A stretch of 64,000 bases of DNA from an uncultured Flavobacteriaceae bacterium (GTDB lineage Bacteria; Bacteroidota; Bacteroidia; Flavobacteriales; Flavobacteriaceae). How positions within the stretch are numbered: position 1 is the stretch's first letter; each line of letters opens with the position of its first letter. The DNA is taken from positions 554,906-618,905 of the forward strand of contig CANNAC010000001.1 of assembly GCA_947502495.1 (NCBI GenBank). The letters run 5' to 3'. The position numbers and the translations under genes are program-made. The notes below the pieces were generated by a model. The model did no database searches, was not told the DNA's origin, and was given only the letters and a program-made list of their open reading frames with translations. Positions 44,039-53,839 of the stretch are shown in pieces.

Positions 44039-45122
44039 AGGTCGTGGTTAGTTTAATAAAAAGTTCTTCATATTGATTAATAATTTTCTTGCTATTAAAG
44101 TTGTTTACAACTATTTGGTTTACAGTTTTAGGGGAAAATGAAAAATGCGTATTCAGGTTGGTTAGTTCCTTAACACATTCTTCTACTGTGTTTATAATAA
44201 ATCCGTTTTTACCAGGTTCAATAATTTCATTAATTCCTCCCGGCGCGTTAAATGCTATAATTGGTGTGCCAACAACACAACTTTCTATTAATACGTTTGG
44301 AAAGCCTTCCGAATAGGAGCCAAGTAAAAAGATATCACTTTTTCGCAAATAATCTTCTACATTCTTGGTGTAATCTATCTGAGTTACTTGGTTTTCAATT
44401 CCTTTGTCACGAATTAAATTTACAATATTTTCTTTTTCATTGCCATCGCCAATCATAAAATAATGAAATGGAAAATCTAATTTAGATAAAACCTCAATAA
44501 TTCTTTCATGGCCTTTTTCTTTGCTTAATCTCCCAACAGTAATAATCTGTAACGGTTTGGTGGTATCTCTGGTTTCTGTTTTCGGACTAGCATTAAAGGT
44601 AATTGGGTTATTAATTAATGCTGTTTTTGTCTTTGCAACACCATAATTAGCCATCATATCTTCTTGCATGTCTTTCGACTGGCAAATTAAACAATCGACT
44701 AACTTGTATGCTTTTACAATGATTTTTTTAGAAAAACTTAATCTATTTCCTCTATCATGTTGGGCTAATACACTTAAAACATTCGCTTCTCTTGCGGCAA
44801 ATTTTATTTTAGGAAAGCAAATAGATAAATACGCGATAATGGTATTTAAATGAAAAATAGAACTAACTACAATTTGTGGTTTCTGCCTTCTAAAGTGTTT
44901 TGCAATAGCAAAAACTGCTTTTAATACTCTTGTTTTATTTAAATAAATAACATCTAGATTACTTACGTCATATACCGTATCTTTTTCAAAACCAACGACT
45001 AATAGCGTGGGTTGAAAAATGTCTTTGTTTATGTTTTGCGCCACAAAAGACAAGATACGCTCCGCACCACCAGCAGCTAGTGAAGGAATTACAAAGGTTA
45101 TTTTAATCTTTTGTTTGTTCAT
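44028..45122 (-). CDS. Glycosyltransferase family 4
   Basis: This 364-residue GT-B enzyme opens ITFVIPSLAAGGAERILSFV. It carries IITVGRLSKEKGHERIIEVL and the motif LLGSYSEGFPNVLIESCVVG. It adds one sugar of the repeat. Its ATG overlaps the stop of the second AsnB-like gene in a TAATG arrangement, indicating coupled translation. Sugar specificity is not visible. Confidence 0.88.
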   Translation of the reverse strand: MNKQKIKITFVIPSLAAGGAERILSFVAQNINKDIFQPTLLVVGFEKDTVYDVSNLDVIYLNKTRVLKAVFAIAKHFRRQKPQIVVSSIFHLNTIIAYLSICFPKIKFAAREANVLSVLAQHDRGNRLSFSKKIIVKAYKLVDCLICQSKDMQEDMMANYGVAKTKTALINNPITFNASPKTETRDTTKPLQIITVGRLSKEKGHERIIEVLSKLDFPFHYFMIGDGNEKENIVNLIRDKGIENQVTQIDYTKNVEDYLRKSDIFLLGSYSEGFPNVLIESCVVGTPIIAFNAPGGINEIIEPGKNGFIINTVEECVKELTNLNTHFSFSPKTVNQIVVNNFNSKKIINQYEELFIKLTTTYAI

Positions 45123-46966
45123 TATTTTATAGAAAAGGAGTTTCCGTTTTTATCTAACCATTGTTTAAGTACGAGCAATTTCCAAATTAGCGGATATCTA
45201 TTCCAAGAACCATCCATATGTTGGTTTATGCGTAATTGTACTTCTTTTACATTTATGTTTGGTATTTGTTTTAGGGTATCTTCGGTTAACGTATCTAACA
45301 CAAAATCTTTAAGGTCTGTTTTAAACCAATTGGCAAAAGGCATTGTGAAACCAGCTTTTGGTCTATTAAACATTTCTTTTGGCACATGATCGTACAGCAC
45401 ATCTTTTAAAATGCGTTTTTGGTTATTTTTTTGATATTTAAAATGGGTTGGTAACGAGCGTGCAAATTCTACGATTCTATAATCTAAAAGCGGCGCGCGT
45501 GCTTCTAGGGAATACGCCATTGTTGCTCGGTCAACTTTGGTGTTTATGTCCCAGTTTAAGTAAGTTTTTAAGTCGAAATCTGAAATGCGTTCCAATAGAT
45601 TTTTATTAGATTCTTTCAAGTATTTAACTTCGGAAACATTGGTGTAATCGTTGGTGTTTTGTAGCCAGGAATTATCAATTCCGCTACTAATTGCTAAGTA
45701 TAAATCGTTTAAGGAATCATGCTGTAATCCTTGCGCAATCATCTTTAATTTATAATACGGAAGACTTCCTATAATGCTAGATGAAAATTTTCTTAATCCG
45801 GAAGGAATCGCATAAAGCGGAGCTACTTGTTTCATCCATTTGTAACGTGTGTAGCCAATAAAACTCTCGTCACCACCATCACCAGAAAGTGCAACTGTTA
45901 CATGTTTTCTAGTATGTTTTGCTAATAACATGGAAGGGATTGCAGAAGCATCGGCAAAAGGCTCGTCATAAAATTCGCTAAAGTTTTCTATTAAATCTAA
46001 ACCTTCCGAATAATTACAATCAATAACATGATGTTCGGTATCTAAATGATTGGCTACTTGTGCTGCATATTTACTTTCGTCAAAGCCTTTTTCATTAAAC
46101 TTTACAGAAAACGTTTTTATCTTACTATTTGTGCTTTTGGAAGCTAATGCTGCAATTGCAGAAGAATCAATTCCGCCAGAAAGAAATACACCAACCGGAA
46201 CATCTGCAAATAAGCGAATAGTGGAAGCGTCTTTAATTAAATAGGAAAGTTCTTGTTTTGCATCTTCGTAAGAACCTGTAAACAAGGAATTATTGTTTTT
46301 ACTAATATCCCAATATTGCGATTTTTTAAAGCTGTTATTGGTTAAGTCTAGAGTAAAGGAATAGCCAGCTTCTAATTTGTTAATTTCGTTAAAAATAGAA
46401 AGCGGATCTGGAATATTACCCCAAGTTAAATACTGCGAAATCGCTTTGCTAGAAATGGATAAGTTGGTGTTATGTAATTGTATGGATGAAATCTGACTAG
46501 CAAATTCAAAGCCATTTTCGCCTAAGTAATAATAGAATGGTTTTTGTCCCATTCGGTCTCTAGCACCAAATAAACGCTGCTCTTTTTCGTCATAAATAAC
46601 AAAAGCGAACATCCCATTTAGCTTATTAATAAATGCTTCGCCATATTCTAAATAGGCGGCGCAAAGTGCTTCGGTGTCACTAGTGGTATTAAATGCGTAA
46701 CCTTTTGCTTGCAGTTGTTTTTTAATCTCTAAGAAATTATAAATTTCTCCGTTAAAGACAATATGAATGTGCTTATACGTAAGTGGTTGGTTCGATCTAG
46801 GATCTAGATCAATAATAGATAATCTATTGTGACCAAGAATGATGTTTTCATTTTTACCATTAAAGGTATAATGTGTTGCATCTGGTCCTCTAAAAGAGGT
46901 TCTTGCAAGTTTGTCTTTAACTTGCGTAGGCGTGTATTTTATTGTCGATCCGTATATGCCACACAT
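45122..46966 (-). CDS. Asparagine synthase-like amidotransferase, copy 2
   Basis: This 614-residue paralog of the copy at 38670 has Cys2 (MCGIYGS), RTSFRGPDATHY, SGGIDSS (PP-loop) and ALSGDGGDESFIGYTRYKW. The two copies differ along their length, so they probably act on different substrates or steps. Possible products are sugar-linked amides (uronamide or amino-acid amide); free asparagine synthesis is possible but less likely in this setting. It lies 2 nt from the Wzy-like gene. Confidence 0.88.
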   Translation of the reverse strand: MCGIYGSTIKYTPTQVKDKLARTSFRGPDATHYTFNGKNENIILGHNRLSIIDLDPRSNQPLTYKHIHIVFNGEIYNFLEIKKQLQAKGYAFNTTSDTEALCAAYLEYGEAFINKLNGMFAFVIYDEKEQRLFGARDRMGQKPFYYYLGENGFEFASQISSIQLHNTNLSISSKAISQYLTWGNIPDPLSIFNEINKLEAGYSFTLDLTNNSFKKSQYWDISKNNNSLFTGSYEDAKQELSYLIKDASTIRLFADVPVGVFLSGGIDSSAIAALASKSTNSKIKTFSVKFNEKGFDESKYAAQVANHLDTEHHVIDCNYSEGLDLIENFSEFYDEPFADASAIPSMLLAKHTRKHVTVALSGDGGDESFIGYTRYKWMKQVAPLYAIPSGLRKFSSSIIGSLPYYKLKMIAQGLQHDSLNDLYLAISSGIDNSWLQNTNDYTNVSEVKYLKESNKNLLERISDFDLKTYLNWDINTKVDRATMAYSLEARAPLLDYRIVEFARSLPTHFKYQKNNQKRILKDVLYDHVPKEMFNRPKAGFTMPFANWFKTDLKDFVLDTLTEDTLKQIPNINVKEVQLRINQHMDGSWNRYPLIWKLLVLKQWLDKNGNSFSIK

Positions 46967-46968
46967 AG

Positions 46969-48084
46969 TTATTCTGCTTTTAAAATTTCTTCATTTTCCA
47001 TATTCCTGCCAAACCTTGTGTATAGCCAAATAGTAAAAAATAGAATGATGTAGTTATAAAAATAATTATGCGAAACCATTAAATAAGACGCCATAATTAA
47101 AGATAAATAGAGGTATTCTGGGTTTGTAGTAAAGTACCTTAAACTTTTAAAAATCATACTTGCATAAAAGATTACCAAGAGTAGAAAGGGAATGATTCCT
47201 GCTTCCCCTAAAACCATTAAATAGGTGTTATGTACTCCAACTTTAATACCAACAGTATCTCCTTGATGTCCCTGCATAGATCCGTAACCATTTCCAATAA
47301 TAGCGTTGTTTACAATGGCATCTGTATAAAGCGCCCAAGTTTCTTGCCTAGATTCTCTAGTGATTGTTGTGGTTTTTACTTCACCTTCGCTAAAGAAGCT
47401 ATTAAGGGCATCAAACCTGTCTTTATTTAGATTAAAAGCAGGTGTATTAATGATAATAACAATACCAATGGCACCAACCATTAATCCGATAATATTCTTT
47501 TTGTTAGCAAAAAGAGATGTGATATTTACGAGTAATAGAAGTATGAGGAAATAACGCGAAAGTGTTGCAATTCCTGCTAGTGTGCATATTAATTGAGCGA
47601 TTACTTTATATTTTTTATTTGCTAATCTATAGGTGAAAGCAAAACCTAGAATACAAACCAATCCTGCACGATTAGGATTGATATAAAACCCAGCATATCT
47701 ACCATATTCATCCGAGAAAACCAATGCATTTAATATCACACTTATTGCGCCAATGACGAGATAAAAGCAGGCTTCTCCGTTGGTTGTGTTTTTTGCAACT
47801 TCGGTAACAGAGAGAATAAATAAAAAGTACCTAAAAATATCTTTGATGAACATACTTAACTCTCCAGAAAAACTGAATCCAGAAATGGAGTAGTAGAGTA
47901 TTCCTATTAATAATAAAGCCATTAATGGTTTACTTTTCTTAATAAAAAAGTAATACAATGCTAAGGACACTAACGATAGTGCGGCAGCCAAAGAACCGAG
48001 CGCAGGATTAAACGATATTAAACCAAATGTTGGTAGGTTTAATATGGTTAATGCAAGTATGGTATGTTTTAGAATTTCTTTCAT
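46969..48084 (-). CDS. O-antigen polymerase/ligase-like membrane protein (Wzy/WaaL type)
   Basis: This 371-residue polytopic inner-membrane protein has about ten helices. A periplasmic loop region around residues 250-295 contains TRESRQETWALYTDAIVNN and GNGYGSMQG...KVGVHNTYLMVLGE, a signature of the Wzy_C/WaaL superfamily. It should polymerise or ligate the repeat units in the periplasm. Wzy and WaaL cannot be separated by sequence alone; its place beside the flippase supports Wzy. It overlaps the flippase gene by 4 nt. Confidence 0.82.
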   Translation of the reverse strand: MKEILKHTILALTILNLPTFGLISFNPALGSLAAALSLVSLALYYFFIKKSKPLMALLLIGILYYSISGFSFSGELSMFIKDIFRYFLFILSVTEVAKNTTNGEACFYLVIGAISVILNALVFSDEYGRYAGFYINPNRAGLVCILGFAFTYRLANKKYKVIAQLICTLAGIATLSRYFLILLLLVNITSLFANKKNIIGLMVGAIGIVIIINTPAFNLNKDRFDALNSFFSEGEVKTTTITRESRQETWALYTDAIVNNAIIGNGYGSMQGHQGDTVGIKVGVHNTYLMVLGEAGIIPFLLLVIFYASMIFKSLRYFTTNPEYLYLSLIMASYLMVSHNYFYNYIILFFTIWLYTRFGRNMENEEILKAE

Positions 48085-49418
48085 GTAGCTAAAACTTTTT
48101 GCTGGTTTGTGGTGTACTTTAAATATACTAAACTTCTAAACATTTGTAGTAATGCAGTGCATAAAGCAATACCAAATACACCATAATACTTCATTAGAAC
48201 AACATCTAAAATAATATTTAAGATAACGGTTGCAAAGGAGATATATGCCATAAAAGCATTTTTATTAATACTCGTTAAAAATCGGACAATGATGTTTCCG
48301 CAAATTGTAAAAGGTAAACCAATTAAAAACATACGTTGAATGTTGGCTACTGTTTTGGTGTCTTCGGAAGAAAATTCGTTACGTTCAAAACAAAGTTCCA
48401 CAATAAAATCCGATAATAATATAAGCACAACGCTCACCACTATTAAACCAATAAACAATCGTTTTAAAATATAGTATAAGGTTTTAAAAGCTTCGTCTTT
48501 ATTGGTTAAAGTTAATTTTGAAAAATAGGGCAGAAGCACATTACCTAAAGCCATTACTATAATTGCAGTAAAAAATGCAGGAATACGCAGCCCGTAATTT
48601 AATGCAGCAATAGATCCAATAATTAATTGAGCTGCAAAAAACTGATCGGTAACAGAGATTAGTCCGGTTAAAAAACCGGAAGACACTTTCGCAGGAACCT
48701 GTTTAAACATGGTTTGCGTGTGGATTCCTAAAAAATCTGGTTTCGCAATTTTTATTATTTTTTTATGAATAGCAACAATTAGTAAAAATGCAAATTGGGT
48801 AATACTACCAATCAGCATTCCTACTGCAAGTACCTTTTCTTGTAGTTGTTCTTTAAAAAACATAAGACAAACTATCATCGCGATAGATGTGAAAATGGGG
48901 TAGATAGATGCATATCTAAACTCATCATATATATTGAGTAAGCCGCTTAATAAAGAGGCAAATCCCCAAAATAGTATGCATGGCAATAAGTAATATAGTT
49001 GTGTTTTTATTAAATCGTAATAGTCTGGAGTATGTCCTGCAAAAAATGTTTCTAAAAAAACATCGGTAAATAAATAGGAGATAATAATAAATAGTAGCGC
49101 AATACTTAAGGTGATAAGAAAGCTGGAGGATTGAAATGCGCCAAGCTTATTTGTTGATTTTTTTTCGGCTATATAATTAGGAATAAAAACGGACTTAAAA
49201 GCATTTAAAAATACTTCACTAATAAAACCAGGAAGCATTGCGGCAATAAAAAAAGTATCTAATAGCTCGGATAAACCAAAAGAGCCAGCGACAATAATTT
49301 CTTTATAAAACCCTAAGCCTTTTACTAAAATGCTAATAATAGCCACCGTAATCACATTAATTACGGTAGGATTTTTTATTGCTTTTTTAAGAGCTTGTAT
49401 GTAGTTGCTAAGTTTCAA
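48081..49418 (-). CDS. MurJ-like lipid-linked oligosaccharide flippase (Wzx role)
   Basis: This 445-residue polytopic protein of the MVF/MOP superfamily has about twelve helices. The N-terminal VAGSFGLSELLDTFFIAAMLPGF is typical of MurJ/MviN-like members, and the rest has regularly spaced helices. In this locus it most likely flips the lipid-linked repeat unit. The start is TTG 49418; no usable ATG is nearby. A housekeeping MurJ role is possible but less likely inside the cluster. Confidence 0.85.
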   Translation of the reverse strand: MKLSNYIQALKKAIKNPTVINVITVAIISILVKGLGFYKEIIVAGSFGLSELLDTFFIAAMLPGFISEVFLNAFKSVFIPNYIAEKKSTNKLGAFQSSSFLITLSIALLFIIISYLFTDVFLETFFAGHTPDYYDLIKTQLYYLLPCILFWGFASLLSGLLNIYDEFRYASIYPIFTSIAMIVCLMFFKEQLQEKVLAVGMLIGSITQFAFLLIVAIHKKIIKIAKPDFLGIHTQTMFKQVPAKVSSGFLTGLISVTDQFFAAQLIIGSIAALNYGLRIPAFFTAIIVMALGNVLLPYFSKLTLTNKDEAFKTLYYILKRLFIGLIVVSVVLILLSDFIVELCFERNEFSSEDTKTVANIQRMFLIGLPFTICGNIIVRFLTSINKNAFMAYISFATVILNIILDVVLMKYYGVFGIALCTALLQMFRSLVYLKYTTNQQKVLAT

Positions 49419-49423
49419 TTACT

Positions 49424-50371
49424 TTATAATAGTTTTTTTAATGGCCATGCAATAGTAAAGCAAACTTTTAATATTTTACTTTGAATCGCTTGTTGGTATT
49501 CTTTTAAATTAAATTCTAAATATTGAGAAGCACGCAATAAAGTGTACAATCGTTTTAAAAAGAGCATCGGTTTTTTAAATAAATAATCTTGGTAATACCA
49601 ATTAAGAACAGACAAGGAATAAATAGCCATTCCGAAAGCATCATTTTTATGATTCTGAATAGAGATCGCATTTTCGGTATCTAGATAATAGGTACGTAAA
49701 GTGGTGTTGATATATTTAGTATCAAAGCCTTGTTTCGCAATAAGCTCCCAAATAACACCTTCGGGGATATAACCACGAGAAAAGATATTACTGTTTACTT
49801 GAATGTTTTTTAGAATTTCAGTTTTAGTGAAACCCCATTTTTCAGAAGCATTTGGCTGCTCCATTTGTTGTTTAAAAGTATTACTATAATAAGGAGATGT
49901 TTTAAAAGGCTCACCAACCAAATTACCAAATTGGTCGTTACATAAACAGGTGACACCGCTTATGTTTTTCTGTTTTTCTATAGGAATTGCCTCGTACTCC
50001 TCTTTAAATACTTGTAAAGCATCGGGAGTGCATGCATCATCTGAATCAAATGGCAAGATGAATTTTCCTTTTGCAACTTGTATCGCTTGCATAAAACAAG
50101 CCATTTTGTGTTTATTTACTTTGTTGTTTATATAATGTACAGGAAATGTCGCCGTCTTTATTAGTTCTAGAGCAACTTCATGCGAATTATCTTTAGAGCC
50201 GTCATTAATCATAACCAATTCAAAATCTTTAAACGTTTGTGTATTTAAAGATTTAAAAACACGCTCTAGCGTATCTGCTCTATTATATATAGGAGTAAAT
50301 ACGGTGAAGGTATATTCAAAGTTTGGCGTTTCTTGCTCCTTATAAGTTGGTAATAAATTAACTAGCTGCAT
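49424..50371 (-). CDS. Glycosyltransferase family 2
   Basis: This 315-residue GT-A enzyme has the nucleotide-binding FTVFTPIYNRADTLERVF, VMINDGSKDNS and the metal-binding DxD-like PFDSDDACTPDAL (Asp residues about 115-118). It works on the cytoplasmic side and transfers a sugar by inversion. It is separated by 4-5 nt from its neighbours in the main operon. Substrate is unknown. Confidence 0.9.
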   Translation of the reverse strand: MQLVNLLPTYKEQETPNFEYTFTVFTPIYNRADTLERVFKSLNTQTFKDFELVMINDGSKDNSHEVALELIKTATFPVHYINNKVNKHKMACFMQAIQVAKGKFILPFDSDDACTPDALQVFKEEYEAIPIEKQKNISGVTCLCNDQFGNLVGEPFKTSPYYSNTFKQQMEQPNASEKWGFTKTEILKNIQVNSNIFSRGYIPEGVIWELIAKQGFDTKYINTTLRTYYLDTENAISIQNHKNDAFGMAIYSLSVLNWYYQDYLFKKPMLFLKRLYTLLRASQYLEFNLKEYQQAIQSKILKVCFTIAWPLKKLL

Positions 50372-50375
50372 TTTA

Positions 50376-51467
50376 TTATAAAACTTTATAAATTAATTCT
50401 TTCCATTTATTTGCTATAAATTCGGCTTCAAATATGGTGGTACTTTCTATTGCTTTTTCTTTAAATTGAATTTGTAAATCGGTATTATGTATTAATAAGG
50501 AGAGTTTCTTTTCTAAATGTAATTGATCGTTTACCGGAATTAAAAAACCATTTTCACCATCGTTAATAATTTCGGAAGGACCAGAAGGACAATTCGTCGC
50601 AATACAAGGCAATCCGTAATACATAGCTTCAATTAAAGCGTTAGGAAAACCTTCATAATTAGAAGGTAATACAAATATTTTTGCCGTATTGTAGTACTTC
50701 GAAATATCTTTTACATTACCAATAAAGTCTATGCTTTCCTTTAGGTTTAATTCTTGGACAAGGCTTTTATAGGCTTCCTTTTTGTTTCCATCCCCTATTA
50801 ATAGAAGTTTATAATTACTTCTTTCTATGTTAGCGAAAGCTCTAATTAATAATTCTTGATTTTTTTGTGGTTCTAATCTGCCAACACATATAATATGGTT
50901 GTTTTTGGTAGCATTTAAGTTGCGCTGTTCTGCTAATTCTTCCGCTAACGGATTATTTATAATGTGTACTTTTTCGGCTTTAATAAGTTTTGTAAAGTAG
51001 TTTTTAATGTCTTTGGTTTGTATTACTAAAGCATCCGTTTTAGGATAAACGAGTTTTCTAACTTTTACCCAAAAGCTGCTAATACTACCAAATTGCGGAT
51101 GAATACGTTCGCTAATTATAGATGGTTTTTTAAGTTGTTTCCCCACCAAAACGCTATATATATTCGCTATTGTGGTAAAACCTATAATAACATCCGATTT
51201 TTCTTTAGCTATTAATTTTCGGCATGTATTTATTAATTGAAAATGATTTGTAATCGATTGTATAAAAGAAGGAGTACTATTATATACGTCTTTACAAAAT
51301 ACGACTTTGATGTTTGTGTTTAAATTGTAAAATGGTGTGCACTTATATAAAACCACAATAACAATATCAAAATCATTAATGAATTGATTTGTTAGTGTAG
51401 TCACCACGCGTTCTGCACCTCCAGCTTTAAGGCTAGGTATTATAAAAGCAAGTCTTTTTCTTTTCAA
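50376..51467 (-). CDS. Glycosyltransferase family 4, first gene of the main operon
   Basis: This 363-residue GT-B enzyme opens LAFIIPSLKAGGAERVV. It carries IICVGRLEPQKNQELLIRAF and the motif NYEGFPNALIEAMYYGLP. The only start near the N-terminus is TTG 51467; no ATG is in frame upstream. It begins the long minus-strand operon that runs to the AsnB-like gene at 38670. The upstream region carries a perfect 14-bp palindrome (51678-51691). Confidence 0.85.
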   Translation of the reverse strand: MKRKRLAFIIPSLKAGGAERVVTTLTNQFINDFDIVIVVLYKCTPFYNLNTNIKVVFCKDVYNSTPSFIQSITNHFQLINTCRKLIAKEKSDVIIGFTTIANIYSVLVGKQLKKPSIISERIHPQFGSISSFWVKVRKLVYPKTDALVIQTKDIKNYFTKLIKAEKVHIINNPLAEELAEQRNLNATKNNHIICVGRLEPQKNQELLIRAFANIERSNYKLLLIGDGNKKEAYKSLVQELNLKESIDFIGNVKDISKYYNTAKIFVLPSNYEGFPNALIEAMYYGLPCIATNCPSGPSEIINDGENGFLIPVNDQLHLEKKLSLLIHNTDLQIQFKEKAIESTTIFEAEFIANKWKELIYKVL

Positions 51468-51896
51468 GAAATTCTTGATTGTAGGATTAGGTACAAAGGG
51501 AAATACGTAATCTTGATTAATAGCTCAATAAAAATAATACTTTTTTAGATTGTAGTGCTATTAGTTTATACATATTAGATGAAATACCTCTTTTGTATTT
51601 AAAGTGTATGGTTAAATTTCTTACAAGCAGATAATCAGATAATTAAGTTTTTTGCTTATTTTGCGTTTGAAAAAATCCAAACAGCTGTTTGATGCGTATA
51701 TAAAACAATTTGCGTTTCTCAAAGGTATGTAACCAATTGATTTAGTTTCGATTAAGGGTGAATAAAAGCCTACAAATCGCAGTATTTGTAATTTAATACT
51801 TACAAAAACAATGCGTTTCGTCGAATAAATTGGAAGTTTACCTGATAAAGCAAATGAAATTATAAATTAGCATCAGATTAATAGCAAACCCCTAGA
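51468..51896. other. 429-nt divergent region between the polysaccharide operon and T9SS cargo gene
   Basis: No gene is visible. A perfect 14-bp palindrome CAAACAGCTGTTTG is at 51678-51691. A minus-strand TACCTTTG (CAAAGGTA on the plus strand, near 51719-51727) matches TAnnTTTG and could serve the polysaccharide operon, but it lacks a well-spaced -33 TTG and implies a leader of about 250 nt. Confidence 0.4.
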
Positions 51897-53417
51897 ATGA
51901 AGAAAATTTTATTAAATAAGTTTCTGTTAAACAGAAATTTAGCGAAGGCATCATTGTTTACATTTTTAGCATTTAATGCAAATGTAAATGCCCAGAATTA
52001 CCCAGAGCGAGTTTTACTCTCGACAGTAAATTACGAATCTTACGAAGCACCTACAGGACAGTTTCCTGAATATTTAGAATCTTTTACAGAAGATTTATCT
52101 GGAAGTACAATTACAAGAATAAGTGATAAAAACGTTTTTGGTACGAGTTCTATACGAGTGAGACACAATTACGCTAAAGATCAAACATGGAATTCTGATG
52201 GATCTCTAATAAAATTAGCTGGTTACCCTGCCGCAATTTTAGATGGTGAGACTTTTGATTTTTTATATTGGAGAGATATTCCTTCTTATGGTAGATGGGC
52301 AAATACAGAGCCTAATTACATGTATGGAACACCTGGAAATCAATTTGTTAAATTTAATGTTCTTAATAATACAAAAGTAACACTTAAGACTTTTAGTAAT
52401 TACTCTAGTATTGATTTTGGTTTTGGTGAAGGAAATCAATCTAATGACGATAAATATGTTGGTTTAATTGGAAAAAACGGAAGTGAGAGAACTTTAATTG
52501 TTTATGATATAGAAACGAATCAAGTAGTTGGAACAAAATATATTGGTTCTAGTGGTGATTTAGATTGGTTTTCTGTTTCGCAATTAGGGAATTTTGCAGT
52601 TGTTTCTTGGAGAACCGATGGTTCTGGACCAACAGCAGGTTTGAAATCGTATTCGTTAAATTTTGATAACGAAAGACATATTAACGACGTAACTACACAT
52701 GGAGACTTAGGGATTGATGCAGACGGAAATGATGTGATGGTTGCCTATGAAGGTCCTAGTGGCTGGGACAATGATTCTTATGTGTTTTCTGCAAGATTAG
52801 ACGGACAAGGAAAGACTGCTTTATTTCAGTATCCTGGAGGAATCTGGGGAGGACATATTAGTTGTAGAAATACAGATAGACCAGGCTGGGCTTATGTTAG
52901 CGAGCAATGTTGTACTAGTCATGATGTAGCGTCTAGAGAGATTTTTGCAATAAAATTAGATAATTCTGGAATTATCGAGCGTTATGCAAAACATCATAAT
53001 GATGTTGCACCGGGAAATGGGCATTCTGCAATGGCAGTACCAAATAGAAATGGTACAAAAATACTTTTCGCAAGTAATTGGGATGAAAGCAGTATAATGG
53101 CAGATCCTAATCCTCCTGCTTGGATTTTAGAATTTCCGCAAACACAATTAGGCGTGGAAGAAAATCAAATAGAGGATAATACACTAACAGTATATCCCAA
53201 TCCTACAGAGAACACTGTAAATATTAAAGTTACTGGTCAGAATAATTCTATTACTGCAATTCAGTTACATGATATATTGGGAAGATCTTTAGTAAATAAT
53301 GTAGTGAATAATGAGAATACATTAAGCCTAGATTTATCTTCTTATCCAAAAGGTGTTTATCTTTTATCTGTAAACATTAATGGAAAGAAACAAACAAAGA
53401 AAATTATTAGAAATTAG
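51897..53417 (+). CDS. T9SS type A cargo protein
   Basis: This 506-residue secreted protein has an N-terminal signal peptide (hydrophobic to about residue 32, ending VNAQ). A beta-propeller-like body follows, and the C-terminal type A sorting domain spans about 430-506 (LTVYPNPTENTVNIKV, HDILGRSLVNN, LSSYPKGVYLLSV, KKIIRN). Such proteins cross the outer membrane by the type IX system and are often anchored on the surface. The body contains repeated Asp/Asn/Gly motifs (DNDSYVFSARLDGQGKTALF). Function is unknown; no hydrolase motif is clear. Confidence 0.88.
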   Translation: MKKILLNKFLLNRNLAKASLFTFLAFNANVNAQNYPERVLLSTVNYESYEAPTGQFPEYLESFTEDLSGSTITRISDKNVFGTSSIRVRHNYAKDQTWNSDGSLIKLAGYPAAILDGETFDFLYWRDIPSYGRWANTEPNYMYGTPGNQFVKFNVLNNTKVTLKTFSNYSSIDFGFGEGNQSNDDKYVGLIGKNGSERTLIVYDIETNQVVGTKYIGSSGDLDWFSVSQLGNFAVVSWRTDGSGPTAGLKSYSLNFDNERHINDVTTHGDLGIDADGNDVMVAYEGPSGWDNDSYVFSARLDGQGKTALFQYPGGIWGGHISCRNTDRPGWAYVSEQCCTSHDVASREIFAIKLDNSGIIERYAKHHNDVAPGNGHSAMAVPNRNGTKILFASNWDESSIMADPNPPAWILEFPQTQLGVEENQIEDNTLTVYPNPTENTVNIKVTGQNNSITAIQLHDILGRSLVNNVVNNENTLSLDLSSYPKGVYLLSVNINGKKQTKKIIRN

Positions 53418-53429
53418 TCTTTCGATTGC

Positions 53430-53469
53430 AAAAAAAAAGCTTCCTAAATACTTAGGAAGCTTTTTTTTT
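53430..53469. terminator. Bidirectional terminator
   Basis: AAGCTTCCTAA pairs with TTAGGAAGCTT around a 4-nt loop, with A and T tracts outside. It ends the T9SS cargo gene and the convergent DUF4258-type gene. Confidence 0.92.
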
Positions 53470-53836
53470 ACCATTTAATATTTTGCAGTGTAGCAATACT
53501 GTCGCAGTTTTCTACGGTAAGTATTACTTCTTTATCATCTATATAACTTTCAATAGCGTATATACCACAAGGTTTCTGTCTGGTATTACTCTTACTAAAA
53601 TCTACATCTCCTTTTAAAATAGCATTTTTAATAGTCGCACTATCTACTTTTCTTTCAGAAATAAGTAGGTGTATCGTGTCACTAAAATGAAGTGTTTTTG
53701 TGTTTATGTTTTTTATCACTCTAGCTTCGGGACCATAAGCACAAGAAGTTTTTTTTCCGCTTAAAAAAAAAGCTAGAAGAACCAATCCTATAGAGAAACC
53801 TCCAAGGTAAAATCCAATACGTTTTATTAAATTCAA
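53468..53836 (-). CDS. DUF4258-type small membrane-anchored protein
   Basis: This 122-residue protein has an N-terminal helix (about residues 8-27). A domain follows with CAYGPEARVIKNI, ISERKVDSATIKNAILKGDVDF and CGIYAIESY, matching the DUF4258 pattern I recall beside alanine dehydrogenase in Flavobacteriia. The start is TTG 53836, 3 nt after the ald stop; no ATG is available near the N-terminus. Function is unknown. Confidence 0.65.
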   Translation of the reverse strand: MNLIKRIGFYLGGFSIGLVLLAFFLSGKKTSCAYGPEARVIKNINTKTLHFSDTIHLLISERKVDSATIKNAILKGDVDFSKSNTRQKPCGIYAIESYIDDKEVILTVENCDSIATLQNIKW

Positions 53837-53839
53837 AAT

